Part shown: positions 1-34,853 of the stretch, in pieces
Layout of the letters: each line of letters starts with the position of its first letter
Position numbering within the stretch: the first letter of the stretch is position 1
Source of the DNA: Asterias rubens
Taxonomy: Eukaryota; Echinodermata; Asteroidea; Forcipulatida; Asteriidae
Reading direction: 5' to 3'
Assembly: GCF_902459465.1 (NCBI RefSeq)
Contig: NC_047063.1
Location: forward strand, 23,295,055 to 23,359,054
DNA length: 64,000 nt
Translations under genes and position numbers: made by a program
The notes under the pieces: model-generated
Told to the model about the DNA's origin: nothing
Seen by the model: the letters and a program-made list of their open reading frames with translations, nothing else
Database searches by the model: none

Positions 1-229
1 TCAAAGTGGAATGGCTTTTTATTATCTTAAAGTACAGTTATTTCAAACCAACTTTGTATATTACATCAAATCAAACAAAGAACCGGAGATTAGGCATTAT
101 AAAAGATATATTAGAGGATAGTTGACGATGTAAAAAAAAAAAGACGTATAAACAACCTGGGTTAAATGACTGAACAAAATTATACTATATAACTTTAATT
201 TTGAAATTACGAGGTCCAATATTGTGCTG

Positions 230-585
230 TTAAAGGCACTCTTGACACTTTTGGTAATTTTCCAACACCAGAATTGCCATTTGTTGTATCCATGTGTATA
301 CAAAAAAATCTGTGATAACTTGGGCTCAATGGTTTAATAAAGTTGCATGAAATAATAAAAGAAAAAAAACACACCCTTTTGCACAATGTGCGTTTTTTCA
401 GACGCATGAACAAGACTTCAGCTCAAAGTCGTTTTTAGATTAAAATAATTTAGTGAGAAGTTACCCTCGAAACTAAGGAGTCGTTTAGCACAAAGTTGTA
501 TACTATCAACAGTACTCTTTTGGTCGTTACCAGTGAGTTTTTATACTAATATATTTTGAGTAATTACCCAAAGTGTCCAGCAACC
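230..585. mobile_element. TTAA MITE family 1, old copy
   Basis: Diverged copy with degenerate ends TTAAAGGCACTCTTGACACT and ACCCAAAGTGTCCAGC. It belongs to the subfamily with an ACTTCAGC-type centre instead of the GAGACCTC palindrome. Confidence 0.6.
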
Positions 586-757
586 GATTTCACGAAACGC
601 TAGGATTAATCCTATCTCAAGTTAGGACAAGTAACCCGTCCTAACTTAGGATGGGTTCTATGCGTCCTAACGTCTATGGATACGGAAGTTATCTCGTCCT
701 AAGTCCTTAAGATTAATCCTAATTTATGAAGAGTTTGGCCGAAATCGACGGCAGTGC
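578..757. mobile_element. Short palindromic MITE (CCTAAGTTAGGACGAG family)
   Basis: Ends resemble TTTCACGAAACGCTAGGATT and its inverse, with internal palindromes around CCTAACTTAGGA. Related copies are at 11507-11680 and 24712-24795. Confidence 0.5.
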
Positions 758-899
758 CTTTATAAAGTAGTCTTATAACACAACATCCCCAAATCCCTGA
801 ACATAACAACTAAAATAATTATGTACATTACTGATGATATACCCAGACTAATATGCATCCGACTCAAGGCTCCGATCCAAAATGGTTTGTTACAGATAT

Positions 900-1293
900 T
901 TAAAGGCAATGGACACTATTGGTAATTACTTAAAATAATTATTAGCATAAAACCTTATTTTTTAGTAACGAGTAATGGGGAGAGGTTGGTAGCATAAAAC
1001 ATTGTGAAAACCGGCTCCCTCTGAAGTAACATAGTTTTCGAGAAAGAAGCCATTTTTCACGAGTTTGATTTCGAGACCTCAGATTTAGAATTATTTTGAG
1101 GTCTCGAAATCAAGCATCTGAAAGCACACAACCTCGTGTGACAAGGGTGTCTTTTCTTTCATTATTATCTCGCAACTTCGACGACCAATATTGAGCTCAA
1201 ATTTTCACAGGTTTGATACCATGTGCATATGTTGAGATACAGAAAGTGAGAGACTGGTCGATGACAATAACCAATAGTGTCCAGTGTCTTTAA
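900..1293. mobile_element. TTAA MITE family 1
   Basis: About 394 bp, TTAA at each end. The terminal inverted repeat of about 27 bp starts TTAAAGGCAATGGACACTAT. The central palindrome is GAGACCTCAGATT...GAGGTCTC. Confidence 0.85.
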
Positions 1294-1485
1294 GACCCAA
1301 CTGCTGTAAATGAAAAATTGACGAAGCTTCTTGATACAAGCTCCAAAATAAGCACATTTTGGATCCAGAACACCTCATTCAACTTTTTCAGGATATTGTT
1401 TACAACTGCCTAAGAAAAAGCTATTAAGCTTTCTTAATGATGAGTTTAAAGGGCTTCACCTTTCCGTAAATGTGCCACGCAAAGC

Positions 1486-1863
1486 TTAATGGCAGTATTG
1501 GTAATTGATACTATTGGTAATTGTCAAAGACTAGCCTTTACAGTTGGTGTATCTCAACATATGCATAAAATAACAAACCTGTGAAAATTTGAGCTTGCGA
1601 GATAATAATGAAGAAAAAACACCCTTGTCACAGGACGTTGTGTGCGTTTAGATGGTTGATTTCGAGACCTCGAGTTCAAAATCTGAGGTCTCGAAATCAA
1701 ATTCGTGGAGAATTACTTCTTTCTCGAAAACTACGTCACTTCAGAGGGAGCCGTTTCTCACAATGTTTTATACCATCAACCTCTCCCCATTACTCGTCAC
1801 CAAGAAAGGTTTTATGCTAGTAATTATTTTTGAGTAATTACCAATAGTGTTCACTGCCTTTAA
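1486..1863. mobile_element. TTAA MITE family 1, reverse orientation
   Basis: 378 bp. The left end is partly duplicated (two GGTAATTG blocks). Central GAGACCTC/GAGGTCTC palindrome at about 1665-1697. Confidence 0.8.
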
Positions 1864-2440
1864 CGAGTGTTATACTGTCAAACACAGATGATAGACAGTT
1901 ATTTCCTGTAATATTGCAATGTCATTATCATATCAACCAATACAAACAGGTTCTACCAAGTATTAACAAAAAACCTCCGTTAGTTGCAGCTTCTGATTGT
2001 GAGAAAACAAAAACCCCAATAAGATGTTCTAATATAAACACATGGAAATGACAATCTAATTGATGTATATGCTAAAGTTTTGTAATCCCATTGAACTAAC
2101 CTAAATTTTATATACAAATATTTAATTTCATACACATCAACATTTTCCACCTTCGACTAGAAAATGGTTTTGTGAAAGAAAGGAATGCTTGACAACAAAA
2201 CAAATTTGGCGAACGTATTTCAGTCAATAACTTGAAGTATTTAAGCATCTATAAAGCAAACAGTAAACTCAAACAAATCCCCAGCGAAACAGAAAAAATG
2301 ACCCCACGGAGAGTTGGCTCAGCATTATAATTTTGATTGACTTTATAGTGACATAAATCTGTATGAAATGAAGGAATCCGTGTTGGACAAAATGCTAACA
2401 CAAAAATGGAAAGCTCATTATTTTCTACAGTGAAATACTA
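1864..2440. other. Non-coding, nothing recognised
   Basis: AT-rich sequence between a MITE and the 3' end of the KLF15-like gene. No ORF, repeat or RNA gene could be supported. Confidence 0.4.
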
Positions 2441-2443
2441 ATG

Positions 2444-2449
2444 TTTTAA
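2444..2449 (-). terminator. possible poly(A) signal of the KLF15-like gene (ATTAAA)
   Basis: ATTAAA on the minus strand about 200 nt beyond the stop codon. It is the nearest polyadenylation-like hexamer I found; the real 3' end could be farther away, since an AATAAA also lies at about 16-21. Confidence 0.3.
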
Positions 2450-2651
2450 TGAAAAAATAATACTCGATTTGGGTGGGAAAGTGACACTGAAATGTATATA
2501 GCAATCCAATATTGTTCAGGTTGTGTCGCTCGGTCCCAAAACGACAACCCAAAGATAAATCTTATGATGGCATTATGATTGCGTGTCATTTTCCGCTTTG
2601 GTAACTCGAGGTAAAACAAAGTTTGTTCGTTTTTGGAAAATAACAAAAGCA

Positions 2652-3890
<1,239 letters not shown>

Positions 3891-3893
3891 TTA

Positions 3894-5730
3894 CTGAATG
3901 TTAAGACAGCCAAGTTGGACAAGAGTCACTCGCCGACTGGTAACAGTCTCAACAGCTGACGGACTGTGTGCCTGTTGCTCCGTTAAACACACTGTTTGAT
4001 TCGAACCTTTGCCGTATCCCAGGGCAGTCGTTTTATCAGTGAGCTATTTGTACACAGAAGGTACATAAAACACGGGGGATACCGTTTGTTGAAACAGGTA
4101 CCTGAAGATAGTCGGCATGCATTGATAATTACGATGGGACCAGCTACAACTTGTTGAGTCCCTAGTCTCTCTCCACGGTGTTTACACGCTGAGATTTGTT
4201 CACCTTATCAGTTAAATTACCACTTGGGGTGTAAGCTCGTACATTGGTCGAGGGGTTTTGGGGTAGGCTATTTATTATCACCGTCATATATACTAGTTGA
4301 TCGTTCGGCCGGTTTTTTCTTCTTTATCAGTTGTCATTTTCACGGACCCTGGACCCGACGATTCGCCACGAATACACGCATGATGTACGCCCGATCACTC
4401 TTCGCTTTCTCCCAATGAATAGGACGCAAACAAAACCACCCTGCTGGTTGAGGCTCGCCAAAAATGTTAAGAAGTCTTTCTACTCCAGCGGACAGAGTTT
4501 ATGTTATCTTGTGCAGGCAAGAATGTAAGCTATATGTTCAAGGTGCTTGACTCGCCTGTTGTGTTTCCATTGAAGATGCTTGCCATTACACAGTTTACAA
4601 CTTAGTACAACCATGGAGGTATCACAAAACAGTGACTAATACAACTAACACTGGTGTCTCAAGCATTCGCAGAACCAATCCGTTGGTCCGCTGAACAAGA
4701 ATTAAACTGCATTTTACCATCTAAATCCCGATTTTGGGGCGAACTTTGTTAATGAAATCAAATTGGCGTGATGGATGTACCGGTATGATGGGTTTACAGG
4801 GCTTCACCTTTTCTCGTTCACCTCTGGCTTGTTTGGTACCCCCCCCCCCTCTCCCAAACTAGTATTTTGAAAATACTGTTTTAACAATTTAACTAATAGA
4901 GCCCGGTGCTCGAAAATATACCCTTCATAGATAAACCAGATGTGGTACGTACCTGTATTAGGATGTTTCGCTTATAGGGTATTCTGTTGACAGCATCATG
5001 AACACGGGTACACTGCATCGCAACATGGAGCTATGATCGCAATAAGCACAGAAAACTTGCCAAGTACCCCTTGCTTAATATCATTAATAGGTCATCAGCC
5101 TAAACACAATGCCATGCTTAATGTTGTGTAATACACTAGGCTCAGAATGTCGTTTTTTAAGTAAAAAATTTGTACATGTTTTGAATGTTTAATAGATGGA
5201 AATTTGCATAGGGGATAAAGAATGTTCATTTTTAGTTGTACCCAAATATACACCGATGTTTGTTAGCCAGGGATGAGATTTTTCAGACTTTTGACTGAAT
5301 TCAGACTGTTAATGTCGGCCTGGTGAAGACAATCCGACAATTATTTTTTTTCCACAAATAAAGAAATCTTGCTCATTGGTCTACTTCTTTTCTCTAGTGC
5401 TTTGGAAACTGTTCCCAAAAGCTCCTTGGAATCTATATAACCCCTGGGTTTTTACCAAACAGTACAAATGGCATCATTTCAACGTATGAATTTGTATCCA
5501 AGTTTCAGGCTTTTTCATTAGTAATGACTCTCACACCTGGTTAGCACAAGTACTTTCCAGAGCTCTGTAAAAAACAAACACAGGCAATGGTGGGATGAAT
5601 GTTGCTCTGTTCTACCTCAATGCTCTGTGTTTATCGGACTGTGGAAAGAGAGTAGACCCAATGGCGTGATAGGAAGACTATTATTCTTTCAGCATCTTCT
5701 GTATCACGACTCTCAAAGATATATAGTTAC
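3894..5730. promoter_or_regulatory. Upstream region of the KLF15-like gene
   Basis: Presumed 5' UTR and promoter side of the minus-strand KLF15-like gene. No exon, TATA-type core promoter or known repeat could be called with confidence. A poly-C run lies near 4841-4849. Confidence 0.3.
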
Positions 5731-5732
5731 AA

Positions 5733-6030
5733 AATTGTCAAAGACCAGTATTCTCACTTGGTGCTGTATGTACCAACAAATGCATAAAAACCAAACCTGG
5801 GAATATTTGGACTCAATTGGTCATCGAATTTGCAAGATTATGGTAAACATAAGTAAAACATATGCAGAAAGGCTTCGGCTGAAGTCTTTTATTATTTGAG
5901 TGAGAAATTACCTCTTTCTCAGAAACTATGTTACTTCAAGGTAACCGTTTCTCGCAATGTTTCATACTATCAACAGCTCTCCAGTAACAATTATCTTGAG
6001 TAGTTACCAATAGTGTCCAGTGCCTAAGGA
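5733..6030. mobile_element. TTAA MITE family 1, diverged copy
   Basis: Reverse-oriented, partial. Centre GGCTTCGGCTGAAGTC instead of the GAGACCTC palindrome, as in the copies at 230 and 44301. Confidence 0.65.
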
Positions 6031-6141
6031 AGTTACCTATAAACCTATAAACTAGAACTAAAAAGTGAAGATTAACGAGCCCAAACCTGAAAGACCCTGG
6101 AGCGCTTCAATAATGGAGTTAAAAAAAAAAACACTGCCCCT

Positions 6142-6985
6142 TTAAAGGCAGTGGACACTATTGGTAATTTCTCAAAATAATTATTGGCATAAAACCTTTC
6201 TTGGTGACGAGTAATGGGGAGAGGTTGATGGTATAAAACATTGTGAGAAACGGCTCCCTCTGAAGTGCCATAGTTTTTGAGAAAGAAGTAGTTTTCCACG
6301 AATTTGATTTCGAGACCTCAGATTTAGAACTTGAGGTGAGGTCTCGAAATCAACCACCTAAACGCAAACAACTTCGTGTGACAATGGTGTTTTTTTCTTT
6401 CATTATTATCTCGCAAGTTTGACGACCAATTGAGCTCAAATGTTCACAGGTTTCTTATTTTATGCATATGTTGAGATACACCAACTGTGAAGGCTAGACT
6501 TTGACAATTAACCAGTGTTATAACTTCGCATACAGCAGCCAGAACTACTCGCTTACTTTTTACACACTCCAGCCACGATACCCAAGTTTGCCACGTGTCA
6601 CAATGCAGGTTAGTTTTCTTATCATGGTAATCGTGACGGAATGAATTTGCAATCGTGAGAGGGAAATTTTTTGTTCTACAAAAGGGACGAATTACTACGA
6701 TCCTAGTTTGTTCTATGTGAGTAATGAGCAATGATCATGAGTTTTTGGATATGAGTAAATTGTTCCTTTTGTATATTCAAATGAGTAACGGTGAGTTAAA
6801 CATTTATAGTGCACGTTCTTGACATGGCGTGAATGACACCTTTTAAGCTTCCGTGTCATCATTCTATGAAAAAAATCGTGTGTTTTTTTTCGTTTTGTTT
6901 TTGTTTTTTTGTTAAACAAATCCACCAATATCAGTGTAGACTTACATCTGGCATATCGTGCATCGTGATTAAGTTGGCCTACTTG
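6142..6985. repeat. Inverted segmental repeat, copy 1 (MITE plus flank)
   Basis: A TTAA MITE (6142 to about 6512) joined to about 470 bp of other sequence. The whole block recurs inverted at 9581-10384. It is followed by a second MITE fragment at 6986-7228. Confidence 0.8.
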
Positions 6986-7228
6986 CTGAGAAAGAAGTAG
7001 TTTTCCACGAATTTGATTTCGTGACCTTAGATTTAAAACTTGAGGTCTCAAAATCAACCATCTAAACGCACACATTTTCTTGTGACAAGGGTGTTTTTTT
7101 CTTTCATTGTTATCTCGCAAATTCGATGACCGATTGAGCTCAAATGTTCACAGGTTTGTTATTTTATGCACATGATGGGTACACTAACTATGAAGGCTAG
7201 TCTTTGACAATAACCACTGCCTTTAAAC
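6986..7228. mobile_element. TTAA MITE family 1, truncated
   Basis: Starts mid-element at AGAAAGAAGTAGTTTTCC and runs to the CTGCCTTTAA end; the left third is missing. Confidence 0.75.
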
Positions 7229-7691
7229 ATAATACACAGAGCAGGCTTGGACTTTGAAAATATGTAATTGAACTATTGCTCCATAAATGAACTTTATGCA
7301 CCCGTTGGTCACGAGTGTATTAAAGAATGAAGTATACCAGGAAATCCTGTCTCTTACTTCAGAAAATGTATTTTCCATAAAACTCAAATAATAATACCAA
7401 AACTTAGTTTGCGCCTCAATCATAATGACATGCTCTATATAGTACCTCTGAACATAAGGTACTCAAAAACTAAGCATATATTTTGTGTGTTTATCGTCTG
7501 ATTTGTCTTCTTTGTGTAAAAAAGCGAAGAAAACCCACCCACATTATTTCACGGGACACTCTGACCCATGGTGAGTGTGCGCCGTGTGAACGCAGGTTAA
7601 TTTTGTCTCAAGGGAACCCTCGCTGGAAACAGTGAGATTGGTGCGTGAGTACTACTCTACTTAAGTCGACTCTGTTTTGAAGGTCCCCGGG

Positions 7692-7863
7692 CCTGGCCAA
7701 AGTTAGTCTTGGCCCAAGACTATGGTGCTTGATTCTGGATAGTGTACTACGCGCGGTTGAATCGCCAAAGCGCGCCCGCCACGGTATGATTTAGTTAATT
7801 GGACGGCTTGAATTCTATACTACACTGGCAAGCTCGTAGTCTTGGGCCCAGACTAGGCCAAAG
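7692..7863. mobile_element. Imperfect hairpin element
   Basis: Arms GGCCAAAGTTAGTCTTGG at the left and the inverse of GTCTTGGGCCCAGACTAGGCC at the right, with a GC-rich loop. Probably a small MITE; no target duplication identified. Confidence 0.45.
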
Positions 7864-8576
7864 TACTCATTTTATAACAGGAACATTGTTATAGAGGACA
7901 GCAAACCAAGAAACACAAAGCAGAAAATGAGATCATCAGGACTTTTTATAATGAGTAGAGCCCAGTGTATAGAACTCGAGTTAGTTTGCCAATTTAGTTT
8001 TTGGTGGTCGATTATTTAGCAAACTTCACTCATAAAAGAATCACTACGGCTGAAAATTACTTCAATTAGGAGGAATGTAAACATGTGTGGAAAAAAGTTC
8101 TGTACTGAAGACCAGTTTGTTAGTGTACCATTTATTGCAAACCATTTTTTATTATTATTCATAATTGATTTAAGACATCCCTGGTGGTCATGCATGTTTT
8201 ACATTCAGTAAAAAGTGTTTCATGTCCGTGGGACAGTTACTTTACTGGAATTATAAACAACATCACGAACAAAATCTGGTGAGCCTGGGAACAGCCACAT
8301 CTTTAATCCTCATTATCCCAATCCGCTAATCTGATATCCAGTTGAGCGAAAGGGCTAGTTTGCTAGAGAGCCTATACTGTAATCTCAGTAATGGTAATTA
8401 TGCAACATTGATTAACCGATTAGTGATTAAGAGATTTGGACTTAAGACAAAGTGTATACACAATATTATATTTTGGCATTGCATGCGACGTTGTACTTAA
8501 GTCCTGGTTGCCGCGAAGGACGAATACTTGCGGGCCTTCACGTTTCGCTGGGAGCCTGTTCTTGGCTGACGTGGCC
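7864..8576. other. Non-coding, nothing recognised
   Basis: Intergenic sequence without a credible ORF or repeat boundary. Confidence 0.35.
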
Positions 8577-8962
8577 TTAAAGGCAGTGGACACTATTGGT
8601 AATTACTCAAAATAATTATCATTATAAAAGCTTTCTTGATTACGAGTAACGGGGAGAGGTTGATAGTATAAAACAATGTGAGAAGCAGCTCCCTCTGAAG
8701 TGTCGTAGTTTTCGAGAAAGAAGTAATTTTCATCGAATTTGATTTTGAGACCTCAAGTTTAGAATGTGAGGTCTCGAAATCAAGCATCAGAGAGCACACA
8801 ACTTCATGTGACAAGGGTGTTTTTTCTTTCATTATTATCTCGCAACTTCGACGACCGATTGAGCTCAAATTTTCACAGGTTTGTTATTTTATGCATATGT
8901 TGAGATACACCAACTGTGAAGACTACTCTTTGACAATTACCAATAGTGTCCACTGTCTTTAA
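8577..8962. mobile_element. TTAA MITE family 1, full length
   Basis: 386 bp with intact TTAA-flanked ends and the GAGACCTC/GAGGTCTC centre. Confidence 0.88.
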
Positions 8963-9580
8963 TAACAGATACAATAGAGGCATCAAAAGGCACCCCCAAT
9001 AAATACACTCTCATATCCCTACACTGAAATATTAACCGGGACTAAATATATATTTTCACAGGTTTTAGCAGTAAAGGAACACTTATCTATTAACTCTTGA
9101 ACTTTTATCATATGCTAAGTTTGATATGTGGAGTCCAAAGGCCCGGCGACAAGTTATCATGCTCCAATTAAAAACACCTAAACAGGAGTGCGATTTTCCA
9201 ACGGTCCCAGCATCGAAGTCTGTATCGCTCGGCAAATAGGACAATTCAGGGCCTATGTCATCCAAAAATACCTCAAGTTGGAAGTCATTAACCCCAGGAT
9301 GTCACAATTGGGCATTTTTGCCTCTCAATGTTTCTTATTGAATACTTTGAGGTAAAACATTCTCTGAGGCCGATGTTCCATTTATCCCAATTTTATAGTG
9401 GACCTATGGTTGATTATGCAGAAACTATTAATTTACGATTTGTTCAAAATTACAAGAAGCTGTCACAACTCAGTTTATGGCCTATCAATGTTTTAGAAAT
9501 AAAATTACGAAGAATTTACCATAAGTGATCATTTGGGACGTAACGTCATTACTCGTACGTCGTGCGTGGTGAACGCACAG
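8963..9580. other. Non-coding, nothing recognised
   Basis: Short chance ORFs only; no family recognised. Confidence 0.35.
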
Positions 9581-10384
9581 CAAGTAGGCCAATTTAATCA
9601 CGATGCACCATATGCCAGATGTAAGTCTACACTGATATTGGTGGATTTGTAAAAATAAAAAAAAAACGAAAAAAAAAACACGATTTTTTTCATAGAATGA
9701 TGACACGGAAGCTTAAAAGGTGTCATTCACGCCATGTCAATAACGTGCACTATAAATGTTTAACTCACCGTTACTCATTTGAATATACAAAAGGAACAAT
9801 TTACTCATATCCAAAAACTCATGATCATTGCTCATTACTCGCATAGAACTAACTAGGATCGTAATAATTCGTCCCTTTTGTAGAACAAAAAATTTCCCTT
9901 CCACGATTGCAAATTCATTCTGTCACGATTACCATGATAAGAAAATTAACCTGCATTGTGACACGTGGCAAACTTGGGTTTCGAGGCTGGAGTGTGTAAA
10001 AAGTAAGCGAGTAGTTCTGGCTGCTGTATGCGAAGTTATAACACTGGTTAATTGTCAAAGTCTAGCCTTCACAGTTGGTGTATCTCAACATATGCATAAA
10101 ATAAGAAACCTGTGAACATTTGAGCTCAATTGGTCGTCAAACTTGCGAGATAATAATGAAAGAAAAAAACACCATTGTCACACGAAGTTGTTTGCGTTTA
10201 GGTGGTTGATTTCGAGACCTCACCTCAAGTTCTAAATCTGAGGTCTCGAAATCAAATTCGTGGAAAAGTACTTCTTTCTCAAAAACTATGGCACTTCAGA
10301 GGGAGCCGTTTCTCACAATGTTTTATACCATCAACCTCTCCCCATTACTCTGTGAAGGCTTGGCAATTACCAAGAGTGCCTTAA
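9581..10384. repeat. Inverted segmental repeat, copy 2
   Basis: Reverse complement of 6142-6985, including the same MITE-to-flank junction near 10054. The MITE part (10055-10384) has an internal deletion close to its outer end. Confidence 0.8.
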
Positions 10385-11040
10385 AAGCATGAAATATAAC
10401 GGACCCTCTTTCAGCATAGAGGTAGGACCTTAAAGTTTCAAGCCCTGTCTCACTGGCCCTTGGGTCTTGAAGTCAATGGTTCACTGGCTCATGCTCTTCT
10501 TTTTTAAAGTGAAACTAGTCTTGACATAAATTGTAATCAGTTTAAATAGCATCACGTTTCGCGACCCACAAGCGGATCTGGAGTCCTTCTCAAAGGCTAA
10601 ATAACTGGTACGTGACTGGACCGGGGACCAATGACAAAACCATGCGGGGAGAAATGAACCGTTCAAGGGGGACCACCAAGCTTCTCTGTTTAACTAATCA
10701 TTACACAGTTTATACTCGTTATGAAATCCAGGTTCTTTTTGGACACCTATGTTATGTATGTTTGAGGCTGTACTCTGCATAGAGCAAGGATATAATTACG
10801 CATGAACATTAAAACTACCTGGACCCAATTCCATAAAGCCATGTTGGCGCAAGCACAACAACTTGCTAAGCACATCAAAACATAAACTGGTCAACAGCCA
10901 AAGATCCAACAAGTTTTCAAAGTTGCAACTGGTGCCTCAGTCTTTTTTTTTGCTCCGCAATAAAATAATAATGTACAACAGTACTTTCTGCTTATGAAAT
11001 GGGCCAGCTACTAAGTTTTCGTTTTAGTTATGTTATTTAT
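10385..11040. other. Non-coding, mostly unassigned
   Basis: A partial copy of the GGGCCCAATTTCATAGAGCTGC-type MITE may begin near 10825 (GGACCCAATTCCATAAAG). Nothing else was recognised. Confidence 0.3.
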
Positions 11041-11054
11041 TCAGGTTGTGAAGC

Positions 11055-11785
11055 CAATTCTGTCTTCAAACTCCTATATATCCACCCCTGGCAAGAAACA
11101 GGTCCTGGGGGTTATATACTAACCCACTGTTACAGTAATTAGAAAAGAAGAAAAACCAAACCTTTCAAGGTACAAATTAGTGTTTTCAAATTCATATATC
11201 CATCTCCATGTCAAGAAACCTCTCAGAGGTTTAGTAGATAAATATCTACTATTCCTCTGAGGCTTGAACTGAATTAAATCTCATTCACTTAAATACCTAG
11301 TTCTTTTCCCAAAATCTTATAATTTTTATCCATCCCCATGTCAAGAAACGGGTCATCGAGGTTATTACATATACCAACCTTAAAACCTGGTAATTTAAAA
11401 AACCTGTCATGCATAAAACAAGTTCTGTTTTCAAATTCCTACATCCATCTCAATGTCAAGAAACAGGTCGTGGAGGTTATTACATAATACTAACCTCTGA
11501 GACCTGCCGTCGATTTCACAAAGAGTTAGTACTCGTCTTATCTTAAATTAGGACGAGTAACTCATGTCCTAACTTAGGATGAATCTTAAGGTCGGCATGC
11601 TACAGTGCAGGGTTGGGACTCGTCCTAAGTCCTAAGATTAATCCTAAGTTATAAAGAGTTTTGTGAAATCGACGACAGGTAATTTAAACAAAAAACTTTG
11701 CAGTTCTGTTTTCACATTCTTATATCCATCCCCATGTCAAGAAACAGTTCTCAGGGGTAAGTACCTCCGAGACCTGGTTATTTAA
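11055..11785. repeat. Diverged tandem repeats of about 100-130 bp
   Basis: At least five decayed copies of a unit containing CCATGTCAAGAAACAGGTC, at about 11085, 11205, 11330, 11450 and 11735. The array is interrupted by the MITE at 11507-11680. Confidence 0.6.
11507..11680. mobile_element. Short palindromic MITE (CCTAAGTTAGGACGAG family)
   Basis: Terminal inverted repeats GTCGATTTCACAAAGAG and the inverse of TTTTGTGAAATCGAC, with internal TTAGGACGAG palindromes. Inserted in the tandem array. Confidence 0.65.
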
Positions 11786-11879
11786 AATAAAATAAAAACT
11801 TACATGCATAATTAATGACTTTCAAAAAAAAAAACTGTCGGTTACATAGCCAACACCCCATGGGGAGAAGACGAGGAAG

Positions 11880-12382
11880 CACATTTCACTTCTAGATGTG
11901 GGAAGTACACCACAGAGAAATATTCTTGTTGAAGGTGTCCAAAGACGAGCCACTAAGTTCATTTTACATCGTCCTCAAGAAGATTATAAGACACGGTTAG
12001 AACGTCTTTTCATTTTACCCCCGTCTTTCAGATGTGAAATTTGTGATCTTATTCTGTTTTTTAAATGCAAATACGGTTAAATTGACATAAATGTTGATAG
12101 ATATGCAAGTTGTAATGTCACACGGGGCCGTCCTGCCACTAGACTGTCTTCTTATCACTTCAAATTATCAGTTCCTCGGAGCAAAACAGAGTCTCATAAG
12201 TCGTTTTATTTTCAGCGGATTGTCCCCATGTGGAACCAGCTTCCGCTGTCAGTCAGATCTAATGTGTCCTTGTCAGCATTTAAGAGTCTCCTGCTCCAAT
12301 TTTACAGGGACAAGTTTGTATCTGACTTTTCAGCGGATGATTTTTGCACATGGGTGTCGCATTGCTATTGCTCTTGTAGTCA
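11880..12382 (+). pseudogene. Non-LTR retrotransposon (CR1/L2-like) reverse transcriptase C-terminus, truncated
   Basis: One frame reads VEGVQRRATKFIL, then LILFFKCKYG, a stop, then MWNQLPLSVRSNVSLSAFKS: the usual C-terminal tail of CR1/Jockey-group polymerases. At least one stop and no upstream domains, so it is a dead 5'-truncated copy. Confidence 0.7.
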
Positions 12383-12440
12383 TCTGTAATTGTCAATCCC
12401 GCCTTCAAGTGCCCCCCCCCCCCTTTTTACTCTTTTTTTC

Positions 12441-12555
12441 CAGTCAGACAGGGACTGAAACCCTAATCCACATGGTGCCCCGGCAGGCTTCGAACCGGGG
12501 TCCCAAGGTGTAGCAGGCTAGGAAAGATACTACAACTCCAACAACGCCGCTATAA
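12441..12555 (-). mobile_element. SINE-like fragment with tRNA-type B box
   Basis: Minus strand contains GGTTCGAAGCC and GGGTTTCAGTCCC, shared with the SINE-like sequence at 28141-28330. Probably a tRNA-derived retroposon head. Confidence 0.4.
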
Positions 12556-12559
12556 TTAA

Positions 12560-13630
12560 ACAACCAAATGGGCATGACTGATGGGAACTTATGCTTACAG
12601 TTAATATAAACAGAGACACAACAAACAAAAGCAATTCTATGAACAAACAATGATAGATATGATATGTATCAAAATCATAATCATTTTAATAAATTAAATC
12701 GAGAGGCACTTTTAAACAGGACGGAAACTGAGCGGGTCATGTGGTATGTTACAAAATGTATGGAGTTTTGTCAGGAAAATATATTTACACAAAATTCTTC
12801 AAAATAAAATAGTAATTTGTTATTATATTTAATTTCAATTTTAAAAAATCACAAATAATTAAAATTAATTTTTAGGGGGCCACCTTCACACTAGGTTTAA
12901 TGAAAAACAGTGAAGTCTGTTTTTTTTCCAGAGATTTGCGCTTATGAAAGGGAAGGTCAACACGTAGACACTGTTTTCAGTCGAGAGAACCAAATAATAC
13001 CTTGACAAAAAAACAATCTATGACCCTACCTTTAAGAGGAACAAATAATTACTTACCCTTCCAAAAACAACTAGTGCGTTATCTATTATCAAGATAAGTC
13101 TTCAAGTTCACTATGTATACTACAAATTAAACAGCACCGGGGTAGTGTGGCTCGGATATTTACATAATAATAAAAGACCTCATGCATATTTACATAATAA
13201 TAGACATGATGCATTGATGTCATACCACAGATGTGATGTCATCACGATACCATCTTAGAGAAAGTCTAGATCGATAATAAACTAATTGAAATCGACAGCA
13301 ATGACATGCGGGATACCGGATAGGGCACTCCAGACCAATGACATCATATCTATACCGTTGTGACGGGCTCTATGAAAATGAGTCGATTGTAGCACAGTCC
13401 ACTTTAGCTACAGGACTGTTGACTGTGTGGGAGGGTGAAACAAAACTTTGCACACATTCTTGCATCTTAATGGTCTATTTTTTCACATTTCTCAAATCAA
13501 AACTTTTTTTTTTTCCATAATGATTAACAAAACCAGGGTTTTTGGTTCAGAACCTTTTTTAATATGTTTCCTTTACAATACTTGATATTTTTGGCTGTTT
13601 CTGCATTCCAGGTTATTTTCAGCGTATGAC
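12560..13630. other. Non-coding, AT-rich
   Basis: No gene. ATTTACATAATAATA is repeated near 13160 and 13188. Confidence 0.35.
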
Positions 13631-13634
13631 ATCA

Positions 13635-13640
13635 TTTATT
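13635..13640 (-). terminator. CFAP100: putative CFAP100 poly(A) signal (AATAAA)
   Basis: AATAAA on the minus strand about 200 nt after the stop codon, a usual 3' UTR distance. No transcript evidence is available. Confidence 0.45.
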
Positions 13641-13842
13641 TTTCAAAAGGTCATAACTTCAGAACCAAAAGTCAGTGTGAAAGATATGTCAAAATGAAGC
13701 TTGTGTATGCTATTTTCAGCAATGTATAAATCTTAAACAGTTAATTGCCCCCCTGTGATTCAATTTCTCATAGCCCATCACAAATATGGTTAAATCAGAC
13801 AGGATTCTGGTAACGACTCCGTAGAGACCAGGTGTAGCTCGT

Positions 13843-34835
<20,993 letters not shown>

Positions 34836-34853
34836 GGTGCTACTGATGCAAAC

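Noticed and set aside
1608..1837. Short ORFs recurring in many places (for example 6713-7120, 8593-8868, 31305-31541, 33807-34048, 61397-61665)
   Set aside because: All fall inside copies of the TTAA MITE and repeat the same peptide from the element's palindrome. They are not genes.
6444..7120. 95- and 135-residue ORFs, with a near twin at 9828-10115
   Set aside because: The twin is the inverted duplicate of the same non-coding block; there are no codon-type differences or domain matches.
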